Assembly: GCA_013288625.1 (NCBI GenBank)
Contig: JABDBN010000010.1
Span: 1-40,398 of the forward strand
From: Alphaproteobacteria bacterium
GTDB lineage: Bacteria > Pseudomonadota > Alphaproteobacteria > Rickettsiales > Midichloriaceae
DNA: 40,398 nt
Direction of reading: 5' to 3'
Part shown: piece by piece, positions 1 through 8,365 of the stretch
Layout: every line of letters starts with the position of its first letter
Position numbering within the stretch: the first letter of the stretch is position 1
Made by a program: the position numbers and the translations under genes
Notes under the pieces: model-generated
Seen by the model: only the letters and a program-made list of their open reading frames with translations
Databases searched by the model: none
What the model was told of the DNA's origin: nothing

Positions 1-3000
1 CCAAATGGAAAGCCGAAGATACTTTCCGTAAAAGCATTCGCGGGAAAAGTGAATTTATTTTTTATGATGGCCCTCCATTTGCCAATGGCCTTCCCCATTA
101 TGGGCATTTGCTTTCCGGTTTTATCAAGGATATCTTTGCCCGCTATCAAACCGTCAAAGGCAAAAAGGTCGACAGGCGTTTTGGCTGGGATTGCCACGGT
201 CTGCCTGCCGAAATGCCTATAGAAAAAGAGCTCGGTATCTCCGGCAAAGTCTCAATCGAGAAATTTGGTGTAGATAACTTTAATAACCTTTGCCGCGAAT
301 CGGTTTTAAAATACACCAAAGACTGGGAGTTTTATGTCAACCGCCAGGCGCGCTGGGTGGATTTTGAGAATGATTATAAAACCATGGAAACGCCCTATAT
401 GGAAAGCGTTATATGGGCATTTAAACAGATTTATGACAAGGGGCTAATCTACGAATCGATGCGTGTGATGCCATATTCGTGGGCTTGCGAGACTCCGGTT
501 TCTGATTTTGAAACCCGCCTCGATAATTCCTACCGCGAAAAAGTTAGCCAGGCTTTGACCGTTGCCTTTACTTTAAAAGAAAAGCCAAAGAATGCACCTG
601 ATGGTTATAAAAGTTATAAAGCACTAGTCTGGACAACCACCGCATGGACATTACCAGCAAACCTAGCCATCGCTGTGGGTAAAAAGATAGACTATGCCTG
701 CGTTGCCAAGGATGGTGATTGCTACATTATTGCTATTGACTGTGTTAAGCATTATGAAAAAGAGATAGGTACAGAAGTGGTGGCACAGATTAAGGGCACA
801 GAGCTACTTGGCCTCAAATTTGAACCATTATTCCCCTACTATAAAGATCACCCTAATTCTTTTGTCATAATTGCTGGGGAATTTGTAACAGACGAAGATG
901 GTACAGGACTGGTAAGCCAGGCGCCAGGTTTTGGTGAAGATGACTTTAATTGCTGTAATGAGAACAATATCGAGATGGTGTGCCCGGTGGACAACGCCGG
1001 CAAGTTCACTATGCCGATTGCAGAATATGTTGGAATGCAGGTGTTTGAAGCCAATGCTTCAATTACGCAAAGGCTTAAACAGGAGCACAAGCTGATTAAG
1101 AATGAACAGTATGTGCATAATTACCCGCACTGCTGGCGCACTGATACCCCACTCATATATAAAGCGGTTCCTTCCTGGTATCTGAAGGTAACTGCAATCA
1201 AAGATAAAATGGTCGCCAATAACCAACAGATCAACTGGATCCCAAATCACATCAAAGATGGCTTATTCGGCAAATGGCTGGAAAACGCGCGCGACTGGTC
1301 GATTTCACGCAACCGTTACTGGGGCTGCCCAATACCGGTGTGGCAAAGTGATGACCCTGAATACCCCAACATCGAAGTATATGGCTCGATCAAAGAACTC
1401 GAAGAAGCTTTTGGAGTTAAAGTCGAAGACTTGCATAAGCCTTACATCGATTCCTTGGTTCGCCCTAATGCCAAAGACCCGACCGGCAAGTCGATGATGC
1501 GGCGCGTTCCGGAGGTGCTTGACTGCTGGTTTGAAAGCGGCTCAATGCCTTTCGCTCAAGTGCATTACCCTTTTGAAAACAAATCCTGGTTTGAAAGCCA
1601 TTTCCCTGCTGACTTTATCGTAGAATATGTTGCGCAAACCCGGGGTTGGTTTTACACGCTAGTCGTCTTAGCCAGCGCCATATTTAACAAACCCCCATTT
1701 TTAAATTGTATATGCCACGGGGTATTACTGGGAGACGGCGGGCAGAAGCTCTCCAAACGCTTAAAAAACTATGCTGACCCCACGGAAGTTTTCAATACCA
1801 TTGGCGCCGATGCCATGCGCTGGTATATGATCTCATCCAATGTGATGCGCGGGCATGAGCTCATAATCGATAAAGACGCCAAGGGCATGAAAGACGCAGT
1901 ACGAAGTGCGATAAAACCCGCCTGGAATGCCTATAATTTCTTTAGTCTTTACGCCAACGCCGATCAAATCCAGGCGCAGTTTGACTTGGCCTCAACCAAC
2001 CTTATGGACAGATATATTATTTCTAAGTGTATGCAAACCATTGAGGTTATCGAAAAATCAATGGATGCCTACGATACGGTAACTTCTTGCAATGCCTTTG
2101 AGGATTTCTTTGAGATACTGAACAATTGGTATATCCGCCGGTCGCGCGATCGGTTTTGGAAGTCGGAAAAAGATCTGGATAAAACCCAGGCCTACAATAC
2201 GCTTTACAGTGTGCTTCATATGCTGTGCCGGGCAGCCTCCCCGCTTATGCCTTTAATCACTGAGCAGATTTTCCTCAATCTCACTGGCAACCAAACCAGC
2301 GTGCATATGTCCGAATTCCCACATGTTGATTATAAAGTCGACCATGATCTCATCAGGCAGATGGAACGGGTACGCGCGGCATGTACAGCCTCCCTGTTCA
2401 TCCGCAATGAAACCGGTATTAGGGTAAGACAACCCTTACAGAGCGTGACTTTTATCGGGGTTGCCGAGCAGGGTTTCTCAGATGAGCTCACCCAGCTCAT
2501 ACTCGATGAAATTAACGTTAAAGAATGGTTCAATCTAGATAAAAGCAAAATCCTGGAATACGCTAACTACAAACTGCAGATTAAGTTTCCGGTACTGGGC
2601 AAGCGCGTGCCACACAAAGTTAAGGATATCATCGCTGCGCAAAAGCAAGGGAAATGGGAGTTCAAGGATAATCAACTCAAGATTACCGATGAAACATTGC
2701 TGTCTGAGGAATTTGAGCTTTTGCTTGAGCCTAAAGCCGAGTTTGCCAAAGCTATCTCTTCACTTGCGTCTAACGATGCATTGGTATTGCTTGACCTTAA
2801 TGTAAGCAATGAGCTCCGGCTTGAGGGTGTTGCCCGCGACCTGGTGCGCGCTATCCAGCAAGCAAGGAAAGATGCCGGCTTTGACATCAGCGACCGCATC
2901 CATGTTGCTTTAAATGCCAATGACAATGATGTTGTGGCCGCGATTAATGGCTGGAAGGATTACATCAAGGAACAAACCTTAGCACTTGATATTAACAACC

Positions 3001-3080
3001 AGGCTATCAGCTCAAACATGCAAAAAAGCAGCGCTGACCTTAATGGCATTACGGTAGAGATTGGGATAGCGAAATCGTAG
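1..3080 (+). CDS. ileS: Isoleucyl-tRNA synthetase, eukaryote-like type (5' end missing)
   Basis: This enzyme charges tRNA-Ile with isoleucine in the cytoplasm. The reading frame is open from base 3, so the true start lies upstream of the window; the first visible codons are K-W-K-A-E-D. The class I signature HIGH appears as HYGH at bases 96-107, within a PHYGHLLSG context. The second signature appears as KLSKR followed by LKNYADP, near residues 545-560 of the visible part. An editing (CP1) domain lies between the two, including TTTAWTLPAN. A tRNA-binding anticodon domain and a long C-terminal part follow. The HYGH and KxSKRLKNY forms, with about 1,025 visible residues, mark the eukaryote-like (IleS2) branch found in Rickettsiales and Chlamydiae rather than the usual bacterial IleS1. 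The family is known for low mupirocin sensitivity; that is family knowledge, not shown here. The gene ends at TAG 3078-3080. Confidence 0.96.
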   Translation, partial: KWKAEDTFRKSIRGKSEFIFYDGPPFANGLPHYGHLLSGFIKDIFARYQTVKGKKVDRRFGWDCHGLPAEMPIEKELGISGKVSIEKFGVDNFNNLCRESVLKYTKDWEFYVNRQARWVDFENDYKTMETPYMESVIWAFKQIYDKGLIYESMRVMPYSWACETPVSDFETRLDNSYREKVSQALTVAFTLKEKPKNAPDGYKSYKALVWTTTAWTLPANLAIAVGKKIDYACVAKDGDCYIIAIDCVKHYEKEIGTEVVAQIKGTELLGLKFEPLFPYYKDHPNSFVIIAGEFVTDEDGTGLVSQAPGFGEDDFNCCNENNIEMVCPVDNAGKFTMPIAEYVGMQVFEANASITQRLKQEHKLIKNEQYVHNYPHCWRTDTPLIYKAVPSWYLKVTAIKDKMVANNQQINWIPNHIKDGLFGKWLENARDWSISRNRYWGCPIPVWQSDDPEYPNIEVYGSIKELEEAFGVKVEDLHKPYIDSLVRPNAKDPTGKSMMRRVPEVLDCWFESGSMPFAQVHYPFENKSWFESHFPADFIVEYVAQTRGWFYTLVVLASAIFNKPPFLNCICHGVLLGDGGQKLSKRLKNYADPTEVFNTIGADAMRWYMISSNVMRGHELIIDKDAKGMKDAVRSAIKPAWNAYNFFSLYANADQIQAQFDLASTNLMDRYIISKCMQTIEVIEKSMDAYDTVTSCNAFEDFFEILNNWYIRRSRDRFWKSEKDLDKTQAYNTLYSVLHMLCRAASPLMPLITEQIFLNLTGNQTSVHMSEFPHVDYKVDHDLIRQMERVRAACTASLFIRNETGIRVRQPLQSVTFIGVAEQGFSDELTQLILDEINVKEWFNLDKSKILEYANYKLQIKFPVLGKRVPHKVKDIIAAQKQGKWEFKDNQLKITDETLLSEEFELLLEPKAEFAKAISSLASNDALVLLDLNVSNELRLEGVARDLVRAIQQARKDAGFDISDRIHVALNANDNDVVAAINGWKDYIKEQTLALDINNQAISSNMQKSSADLNGITVEIGIAKS

Positions 3081-3105
3081 CTAAATTTTAAATTAGTTAA
3101 ATTTA

Positions 3106-3134
3106 TTGCTATTTTTGCTTTAATAGTGTATAAT
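3106..3134 (+). promoter_or_regulatory. Sigma-70 promoter in front of the 3163 gene
   Basis: TTGCTA (3106-3111), a 17-bp spacer, then a perfect TATAAT (3129-3134). Transcription would begin near 3141, giving a leader of about 22 nt before the ATG at 3163. It lies between the ileS stop and the next gene, so that gene appears to have its own transcription start. Confidence 0.6.
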
Positions 3135-3162
3135 TTACCTTTAATCGCAATATAAAATCAAA

Positions 3163-4080
3163 ATGGATGTGAGCTATTTCGGCAATAATTCCAGCTTAGA
3201 GGGAATGCTAATAATTTTTGGCTTAGCTTTTGGGGATGAGAGAGCAGAAACTCTTGATGTTATTGAAGCATTAAAGAAAACCAGCAGCTGCGATATTACC
3301 TTTCTCGATCTAAATAATAAAGATTTTAGTCAATCAGAGCTAGAAGCCGGAGTAAGTAGTTTTTTTGAAAAAGAGCATAGTCAAAAGAGCGTTATCATAG
3401 CAATACACGGGGCTCAAGCCTTCCCAAATGGGGATCATTACTCACTAGTTGGTCCAGGTGATAATTTCTTTTTACCAAGTTTGATAGGAGAAAGCATATA
3501 TTACTTTTTAAAGGGCTTTTTAAATGGCAATACTATTAAGTCATCGTTGGTTCTACAAACCATTGGTGATGCGGCAAAAACTCATGGTTTTGAGGGAAAC
3601 AACCTGAATGTTTGGCAATGGAGCTGCCAGGGGGCAAAACTGCTTGGAGCCGCAGAGGCCTATCTTCCTGAGGGTACAAGCTATGTTGCGGAAAGCAAGG
3701 CGTTCTATAATCAAGAGATTTTCATTAATACATTTATACAAACCTTGTCAGATAATAAAGAATTTAACTTTGATAAACTATTTCATCTATACCTGGCAAT
3801 GCGACATAAAGTGGATTTATATCCGGGTGCAAAAGAAGATGAGCCTTTCAATATAAAAATTGGCAATAAAGATGCCAAGACTTCGGTGCAGAAAGCAGAT
3901 ACGCTGGTAAAGGAAATACAGCAGGGTATAGTTAATATGGGCAAACTGGAATCTGCCATACTAAAAAGTTGCGAATTGATTCAACAGGCTGAAGTAAAAT
4001 ACAATTATGATACTAACTACCAAACACAGCAAGCCAATGTACCAAAATGCGTAGATCAGCTTTCCAAGTTACCTCTATAA
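3163..4080 (+). CDS. Unknown protein with a possible clan CD (caspase-like) His/Cys pair
   Basis: A 305-residue protein that I cannot assign to a named family. A hydrophobic strand (VIIA) runs into an HG pair (His82-Gly83). About 70 residues later a second strand, LNVWQW, runs into S-C-Q-G (Cys155). The order strand-HG then strand-xCxG is that of caspases, CHAT and clostripain-like peptidases of clan CD, so a cysteine peptidase is possible but unproven. The C-terminal third (about 240-305) is mostly helical and polar. There is no signal peptide or membrane segment. The start is the ATG at 3163; no clear ribosome-binding site precedes it, but a strong promoter does. The stop is followed by about 210 bp that remain open in another frame and could be a lost C-terminal extension. 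Existence of the gene is likely; the peptidase idea is inference. Confidence 0.75.
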   Translation: MDVSYFGNNSSLEGMLIIFGLAFGDERAETLDVIEALKKTSSCDITFLDLNNKDFSQSELEAGVSSFFEKEHSQKSVIIAIHGAQAFPNGDHYSLVGPGDNFFLPSLIGESIYYFLKGFLNGNTIKSSLVLQTIGDAAKTHGFEGNNLNVWQWSCQGAKLLGAAEAYLPEGTSYVAESKAFYNQEIFINTFIQTLSDNKEFNFDKLFHLYLAMRHKVDLYPGAKEDEPFNIKIGNKDAKTSVQKADTLVKEIQQGIVNMGKLESAILKSCELIQQAEVKYNYDTNYQTQQANVPKCVDQLSKLPL

Positions 4081-4292
4081 AAACTAAAGAATACCTAAAG
4101 GAAGACAGCTTCTCTTCTTGCATCAGTAGCGCTAACCATAGAAGCTACATTGAGACCTTCTTATTTAATGAAGAACATGTTATACATGGATGTCTGCTTG
4201 ATAATATAGCGCATCACCAAAATAATAATGCTTTCGAATATATAGGCGGATTTGAGAAATTTAATCTAATTTCTGAAATCTATTATAACTAG
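4047..4292 (+). other. Open frame overlapping the end of the 3163 gene: possible frameshifted tail or tiny ORF
   Basis: A frame of 81 codons begins at an ATG inside the last 34 bases of the preceding gene and runs to a TAG at 4290-4292. There it overlaps the 3' end of the convergent U-box gene by four bases. Its translation is not obviously junk, containing for example FLFNEEHVIHG and EYIGGFEKFN, but it has no ribosome-binding site of its own. It may be a former C-terminal part of the 3163 protein separated by a one-base shift, or chance. Low confidence. Confidence 0.2.
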
Positions 4293-5182
4293 AATGCTAC
4301 AACTAATCCTGATTCATCCTGCTGCTGTACGATCATTTGCTGATGCTTGAAATGATTGGTAGCAAATGGCATCACCGTAAACTCTGCTATAGTAAGATCG
4401 AATTCATGAACTGTTACCAGAATATTAGCAGATGGTGATGAGAGCGTAGAAAAGCAAGATATATTAAAATTCCTTCCAAAGACCAGGCAGTTGCTATTGT
4501 ACCCATAAAAATACTGCGGCAAACTAAAGCTCATCATCATTTGCCTTGGACCATATGCTAGTGCTGCCAAACTGTGAGCTTCATAGGGGCTCAAGTACCC
4601 GTCATAATCATTTGAATATTCCATTTCACTTGCAGGCGCATGCTTGCTTTGTTCTGCAACCAATTTTTCGCTTTCCTGATTTTCCTTCTCAAGCTGGACT
4701 TTGTTTTGTTTCTTATATTCTTCAGTTAGAGCTTCAACAAACTTATTGGCTCTCAATGGCTTCACAATTGGAGCTCTTGTCATCGGACTGTTAGATCCAG
4801 ACTTAGTTATATGCTCTTTCAACGCTCCTTCTTCATATGTATGACCATCATCGGCAAGCACAGGCTTGTTGAAAGTTTCATCCATTGTGATTGGACACTG
4901 AGGCATATCACTTTCTTTTATAGTAATTTCTGCTTTGTTATCTTTTAACTGTTGAGCCACTTCAGGAGCCTCAAGCAAACTCTTTAACGCTCGATTGGGA
5001 ATCAAGTCTTCCTTAGTTGTACGACGTCCTGAATATTGAGGGATTGATTTTCTCGATTCTAGCAGAGCTTCAATAGCACTACGTTCAAATGAAATACCAT
5101 TTGGCGCAACAACTGGATCCTTTATGAATTCGCCTGTTATTGGGCACTTAAAATTCCTGGCATTAAGCTTAACACTTTTCAT
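4289..5182 (-). CDS. Protein with two tandem U-box domains (putative E3 ubiquitin ligase effector)
   Basis: U-box domains recruit E2 enzymes and act as E3 ubiquitin ligases in eukaryotes; bacteria with them normally export them into host cells. Two copies are visible (numbering from the upstream ATG at 5188). Box 1, about residues 12-75, has FKCPITGEFIKDPV then a G-x-S-F-E-R-x-A-I-E core. Box 2, about 97-162, has CPITMDETFNKPV then G-H-T-Y-E-E-G-A. A charged, probably coiled segment (about 155-182) and a C-terminal half of unknown type follow. Two U-boxes in one small protein recall Legionella LubX. Two in-frame ATGs lie six bases apart. AGGGAG abuts the first (5188) but stands six bases from the second (5182), so I choose 5182, giving 297 residues. 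No secretion signal is recognisable. The U-box call is firm; export to a host is inference. Confidence 0.9.
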   Translation of the reverse strand: MKSVKLNARNFKCPITGEFIKDPVVAPNGISFERSAIEALLESRKSIPQYSGRRTTKEDLIPNRALKSLLEAPEVAQQLKDNKAEITIKESDMPQCPITMDETFNKPVLADDGHTYEEGALKEHITKSGSNSPMTRAPIVKPLRANKFVEALTEEYKKQNKVQLEKENQESEKLVAEQSKHAPASEMEYSNDYDGYLSPYEAHSLAALAYGPRQMMMSFSLPQYFYGYNSNCLVFGRNFNISCFSTLSSPSANILVTVHEFDLTIAEFTVMPFATNHFKHQQMIVQQQDESGLVVAF

Positions 5183-5212
5183 GGACATCTCCCTTCAGAA
5201 TTTAATGCGTCC

Positions 5213-5241
5213 ATTTAAGCTAATTTTCTATCAATGGTCAA
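5213..5241 (-). promoter_or_regulatory. Probable promoter of the U-box gene
   Basis: Read on the minus strand: TTGACC (5236-5241), 17-bp spacer, TTAAAT (5213-5218). Transcription would start near 5206, about 24 nt before the preferred start codon, with AGGGAG in between. Confidence 0.45.
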
Positions 5242-5368
5242 GCAAATTTGCTATTTATTTGATGCGTTATGCTAAAGTCCAAAAGAATATAGATTTCATT
5301 AGATAAGCAAAATATGAAAAACAATAGCAGGATTATTAATTAAAAGTCATGAACTCTTACGCTTCAGT

Positions 5369-5397
5369 TTGACAACAGATCAAGAATATAGTAACCT
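5369..5397 (+). promoter_or_regulatory. Possible promoter of the lipoprotein pair
   Basis: A perfect TTGACA (5369-5374) is followed after 17 bp by TAACCT (5392-5397), which matches only three of six consensus -10 bases. It lies about 40 bp before the ATG of the 5439 gene and is the best candidate in this divergent interval. Confidence 0.3.
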
Positions 5398-5438
5398 CTG
5401 CGCTGATTTAATCCTACCTTTATTCTGAGGAGAATAAA

Positions 5439-5966
5439 ATGAGAAACAAAACGAAATTAGTATGTATTGTTACTGCTCTTGCGCTTTTGAGCGGATGTGC
5501 GCGTGATTTATCCAGCAACGTCTACACTAGCGACTCCACTCTAAACCTGACTTTAGAGGGAAAAGTTCTCTCAGCTAGGCCTGTCATCGTTAAAAACACT
5601 GACAAACTTGGTGATAATACAACTGGTATGCTAGCAGGCGGTGCAACAGGGGGACTCCTTGCAAATGCCGGTGATTCTGGCAACGCCCCACTGATAGCAG
5701 GTGGAGTTATAGCTGGAGCTCTCATTGGCACCATTGTTGAAAGCCAATTAGGTCAGGCCGATGGAATTGAGTATATTGTAAAAGTTGATACCTCTAAATT
5801 AAAGGGCGACTATTATGAAGGCAGCGCGATTATGCGCAACGCAATTTCCTCAGCCAAAACCAGCGGACTAATAACTATAGTCCAAGGGAAGGATGAAATC
5901 TTCCAATCAGGACAGAATATCTATATAATTTTCTCTCCTAAACGCACACGTATAATTGCAAGATAA
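5439..5966 (+). CDS. Glycine-zipper outer membrane lipoprotein, SlyB/Pcp-like
   Basis: A 175-residue lipoprotein. A short basic N-terminus and hydrophobic core end in the lipobox LLSGC, with the acylated cysteine at residue 20. A central region, about residues 62-100, is a double glycine zipper (GMLAGGATGG, then IAGGVIAGALIG), the pattern of SlyB, Pcp and the rickettsial 17-kDa antigen family, which insert in or brace the outer membrane. The C-terminal part, about 108-175, is a small beta-rich domain. TGAGGAGA at 5426-5433 lies six bases before the ATG and fixes the start. A second lipoprotein gene follows after 12 bp, so the two are probably co-transcribed. Lipoprotein and zipper are seen directly; the precise family name is by resemblance. 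Confidence 0.85.
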   Translation: MRNKTKLVCIVTALALLSGCARDLSSNVYTSDSTLNLTLEGKVLSARPVIVKNTDKLGDNTTGMLAGGATGGLLANAGDSGNAPLIAGGVIAGALIGTIVESQLGQADGIEYIVKVDTSKLKGDYYEGSAIMRNAISSAKTSGLITIVQGKDEIFQSGQNIYIIFSPKRTRIIAR

Positions 5967-5978
5967 TAAGGTTGTTAT

Positions 5979-6740
5979 ATGACACTCAATAAGTTTAAAT
6001 CACTAGCTATTGTGGTGTTGCTTGTCACCACCGCTTGCGGCAGTAAGTATACTACTATACGCCAAAGCCCTGATTATAGTCAGCAGAAGGTTAAGCATAG
6101 CGAGATTATAATATTGCCAACTGATGCAGTGGTTAACACAGTTGATTTTTCTGGCAGTAAGGAACGTATGTACGATTATGAATCGCATGTGGAAGATTTG
6201 TTTAGCCAGTCACTGACATCTACTTTAAGAAAGAATGGATATACCACTACGAGTTTGTCTAAAAGAGACATCCATAACAAAGGGATTTCCGGTCAGGTTT
6301 TACGTGTAAAACAAAATTATGCAACTATTCGTGATGAACTGTATAAGTCAAACCTTATGCCGGAGGAGCAGGCCTTATCCACCTCTCAAAACATTGGGAA
6401 GCCAGAACTTAATCTGAAGAGTGGCAGCAAACCTACTCTATTGTTGTTAAGCGATTATGTTGCGGATGTTAAAACCAGCGGCGCCCGAACTAAGGATGTT
6501 TTAGTCGACGCACTTATAGGCTCACGGACTGCGAGTTCCGCCGATGTTGGGAGATTTGTTGTAGGTATTGTTGATGCAAATAATGGCGCTCTCCTATGGA
6601 GCAATACATCTACTGACGCCAAAGACGCCTATATAGGAGCTTTTGAACGCGTCCACTCCTCAGACCATGAGATCGATAAAAAGAGAGTAAATAGGCTTAC
6701 AGAGAATGCTTTAAATAACCTAATCCAGGAAAAAGAGTAA
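5979..6740 (+). CDS. Putative lipoprotein of unknown function
   Basis: A 253-residue protein whose N-terminus has a basic start, a hydrophobic core and Cys20 in a VTTAC context. The -3 residue of this lipobox is not ideal, but it is still best read as a lipoprotein. The mature part starts with a strand region (EIIILPTDAVV, about 42-52). A helix about 66-88 (VEDLFSQSLTSTLRKNGY) follows, then another hydrophobic strand (TLLLLSDYV) and the segment GRFVVGIVDANNGALLWSN. This alternation resembles CsgG or GNA1162-like periplasmic lipoproteins, but I do not recognise the family with confidence. It sits 12 bp after the glycine-zipper lipoprotein, with AAGG about nine bases before the ATG, suggesting a two-gene envelope operon. 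It ends just before the convergent ankyrin gene. Confidence 0.75.
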   Translation: MTLNKFKSLAIVVLLVTTACGSKYTTIRQSPDYSQQKVKHSEIIILPTDAVVNTVDFSGSKERMYDYESHVEDLFSQSLTSTLRKNGYTTTSLSKRDIHNKGISGQVLRVKQNYATIRDELYKSNLMPEEQALSTSQNIGKPELNLKSGSKPTLLLLSDYVADVKTSGARTKDVLVDALIGSRTASSADVGRFVVGIVDANNGALLWSNTSTDAKDAYIGAFERVHSSDHEIDKKRVNRLTENALNNLIQEKE

Positions 6741-6749
6741 GGTCAGAAC

Positions 6750-7781
6750 TTAAGCTAAACTAAGCCCTTCCACCAGTTGTGCCTGAGGTTCATGAGTGAT
6801 TCTCCTTACCCAATTGGTTATGCATGTGTTTAAGGCTTGCTTTACAGCTGGCTCCGTTCTTGGACATCTTTCTGTGGATTGGATGAGCATTGCTTTTTGC
6901 ACTACATGCATGATACCTTGTCTAAACTCTTTGTTTACCAGCCACCTAAACTCTTCTCCTCTTCGCATTAGCGTACTACTAAGCCACCCCTGAAGTTGAG
7001 TTTGCCGCACCTCAAGCTGCTCTTGAGTCAAAACACCTATACCTGCTGCATCTTCATTGTAGGTTTTCATAATAACACGCGCCATAAATTTAGCAGCTGC
7101 TTTGATATGATTATCCGTATATAAGGCACTTTGATTTTTTTCAAACTCCTCTTCTGTCAATCTTTTATCCCTCAAATACCTTTTGGCAAGATCCAGGCAT
7201 AACACTTTTAATTGTGGAATAAATCTTAGATCTTTCGCTTCTGAATAACCGATTATTTTTAAACTCAAGTCATCGTTTAGTTTATAAAAAAGATTACCCT
7301 TTGGTGCATATAAAATGCATGCTACTTTTGCTCTAAACTCTGGATTATCAACCAAAAGTAGCACATCAAAAACATATTCTGACACACTCATTTTTTTAGG
7401 AATACGGGAACGACATATAGCATTACATACCGTAATTCCTTTTTTATTTCTTTCATTTAGTAGATGTGGATAAGTAGTAGCAACATGCACAACCATTCCC
7501 TCTTCTTTTCCATGAACTGCCGCATGATGAAGAACAGTAGATCCACTTTTATTTTTCTCTTTTAATAGATTGGGATAGTTAGCTGCAATATGCTTAAACA
7601 TTTCAATATGTCCAAATTCTGCGGCAAGATGAAGAACTGTACCTCCATCTTTAGTTTTTTCATTTATAAGGCTGGCATTTACGACAAGGATTGCATCAAA
7701 CTGGGGAATATTGCCTTCAGATACAGAACGAAATAAGTCACTGCTTTTATATTTAACTGCTCTAGGTGATCTTAATCTCAT
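6750..7781 (-). CDS. Ankyrin-repeat protein
   Basis: A 343-residue protein with ankyrin repeats in its N-terminal third. A degenerate repeat lies about 11-43. Clear repeats follow at about 45-77 (DGGTVLHLAAEFGHIEMFKH) and 79-111 (SGSTVLHHAAVHGKEEG), and a broken fourth repeat begins about 114. Ankyrin repeats bind partner proteins and are common in intracellular alphaproteobacteria, where several act as secreted effectors. The remaining 220 residues are mostly helical and charged with no recognised domain. No signal peptide or membrane segment is visible. AGAGGT lies about six bases upstream of the ATG. The gene converges with the 5979 lipoprotein gene, nine bases apart, with no hairpin terminator between. 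The repeat call is firm; the role is unknown. Confidence 0.9.
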   Translation of the reverse strand: MRLRSPRAVKYKSSDLFRSVSEGNIPQFDAILVVNASLINEKTKDGGTVLHLAAEFGHIEMFKHIAANYPNLLKEKNKSGSTVLHHAAVHGKEEGMVVHVATTYPHLLNERNKKGITVCNAICRSRIPKKMSVSEYVFDVLLLVDNPEFRAKVACILYAPKGNLFYKLNDDLSLKIIGYSEAKDLRFIPQLKVLCLDLAKRYLRDKRLTEEEFEKNQSALYTDNHIKAAAKFMARVIMKTYNEDAAGIGVLTQEQLEVRQTQLQGWLSSTLMRRGEEFRWLVNKEFRQGIMHVVQKAMLIQSTERCPRTEPAVKQALNTCITNWVRRITHEPQAQLVEGLSLA

Positions 7782-7818
7782 ATATTACCTCTTTTGATTA
7801 AAGTTGGTTGACCCAGTA

Positions 7819-8349
7819 TTATTTCGTTAGGGACCTCACCATTAAGTCATAATGCCCCTTCGAAGATAATCCATTTGTCGTCTCAAATTCGGTAACTTTC
7901 TTAAATCCTACTTTAGTGCATACGTGCACCGCCCTGGAATTTCTAGTAGCAGGCGCAATTATTAAGGTATCTACAGTAGGTTCTATAGTTTTCAAAAAAG
8001 CGATAAACGCATTTAGTGTTTTGGTGGCTAACCCCTTCCCCAGATAATGCGCATTGCCTATTACAAATGCCAGCACCAGGGTTTTGCCGGTTTTAGATGC
8101 ATATTGCTTAAAAACATCCGGTTCGGTTTCTAAAGCATCTGAAGTTCTGATTTGAGCAAATGGTATATGATCAATATAAGCCACCCAAAAATCAAAAATC
8201 TGTTTGTTGCCCTGAGTATAGTTTTCAATATTATTTTTCAAACCTTCACTAACATCCCAACATTCGCGCACATGGGGTTCGTCCAACCAATCCAAAAGCA
8301 TAAACCTGTGCTCTTTCGCAGCCTTTACAAATTTAAAGTTCTCTTGCAT
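7819..8349 (-). CDS. GNAT-family N-acetyltransferase, AAC(6')/RimJ-like
   Basis: A 176-residue acetyltransferase using acetyl-CoA. An N-terminal segment with FMLLDWLDEPHVRECW (residues 16-31) matches the W-x-x-x-P-H-V-x-x-W start of the AAC(6')-type subgroup. The acetyl-CoA loop is YLGKGLATKTL (102-112), preceded by the strand LVLAFVIGN. It is followed by PATRNSRAVHVCTKVGFKKV (133-152), the usual asparagine plus GF motif near the C-terminus. The substrate cannot be told from sequence; an aminoglycoside, an amine or a protein N-terminus are all possible. AGGAGGG six bases before the ATG is a near-perfect ribosome-binding site. The gene is divergent from the AsmA gene, and the shared upstream region holds two palindromes. 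Confidence 0.85.
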   Translation of the reverse strand: MQENFKFVKAAKEHRFMLLDWLDEPHVRECWDVSEGLKNNIENYTQGNKQIFDFWVAYIDHIPFAQIRTSDALETEPDVFKQYASKTGKTLVLAFVIGNAHYLGKGLATKTLNAFIAFLKTIEPTVDTLIIAPATRNSRAVHVCTKVGFKKVTEFETTNGLSSKGHYDLMVRSLTK

Positions 8350-8365
8350 TTACACCCTCCTAGTT

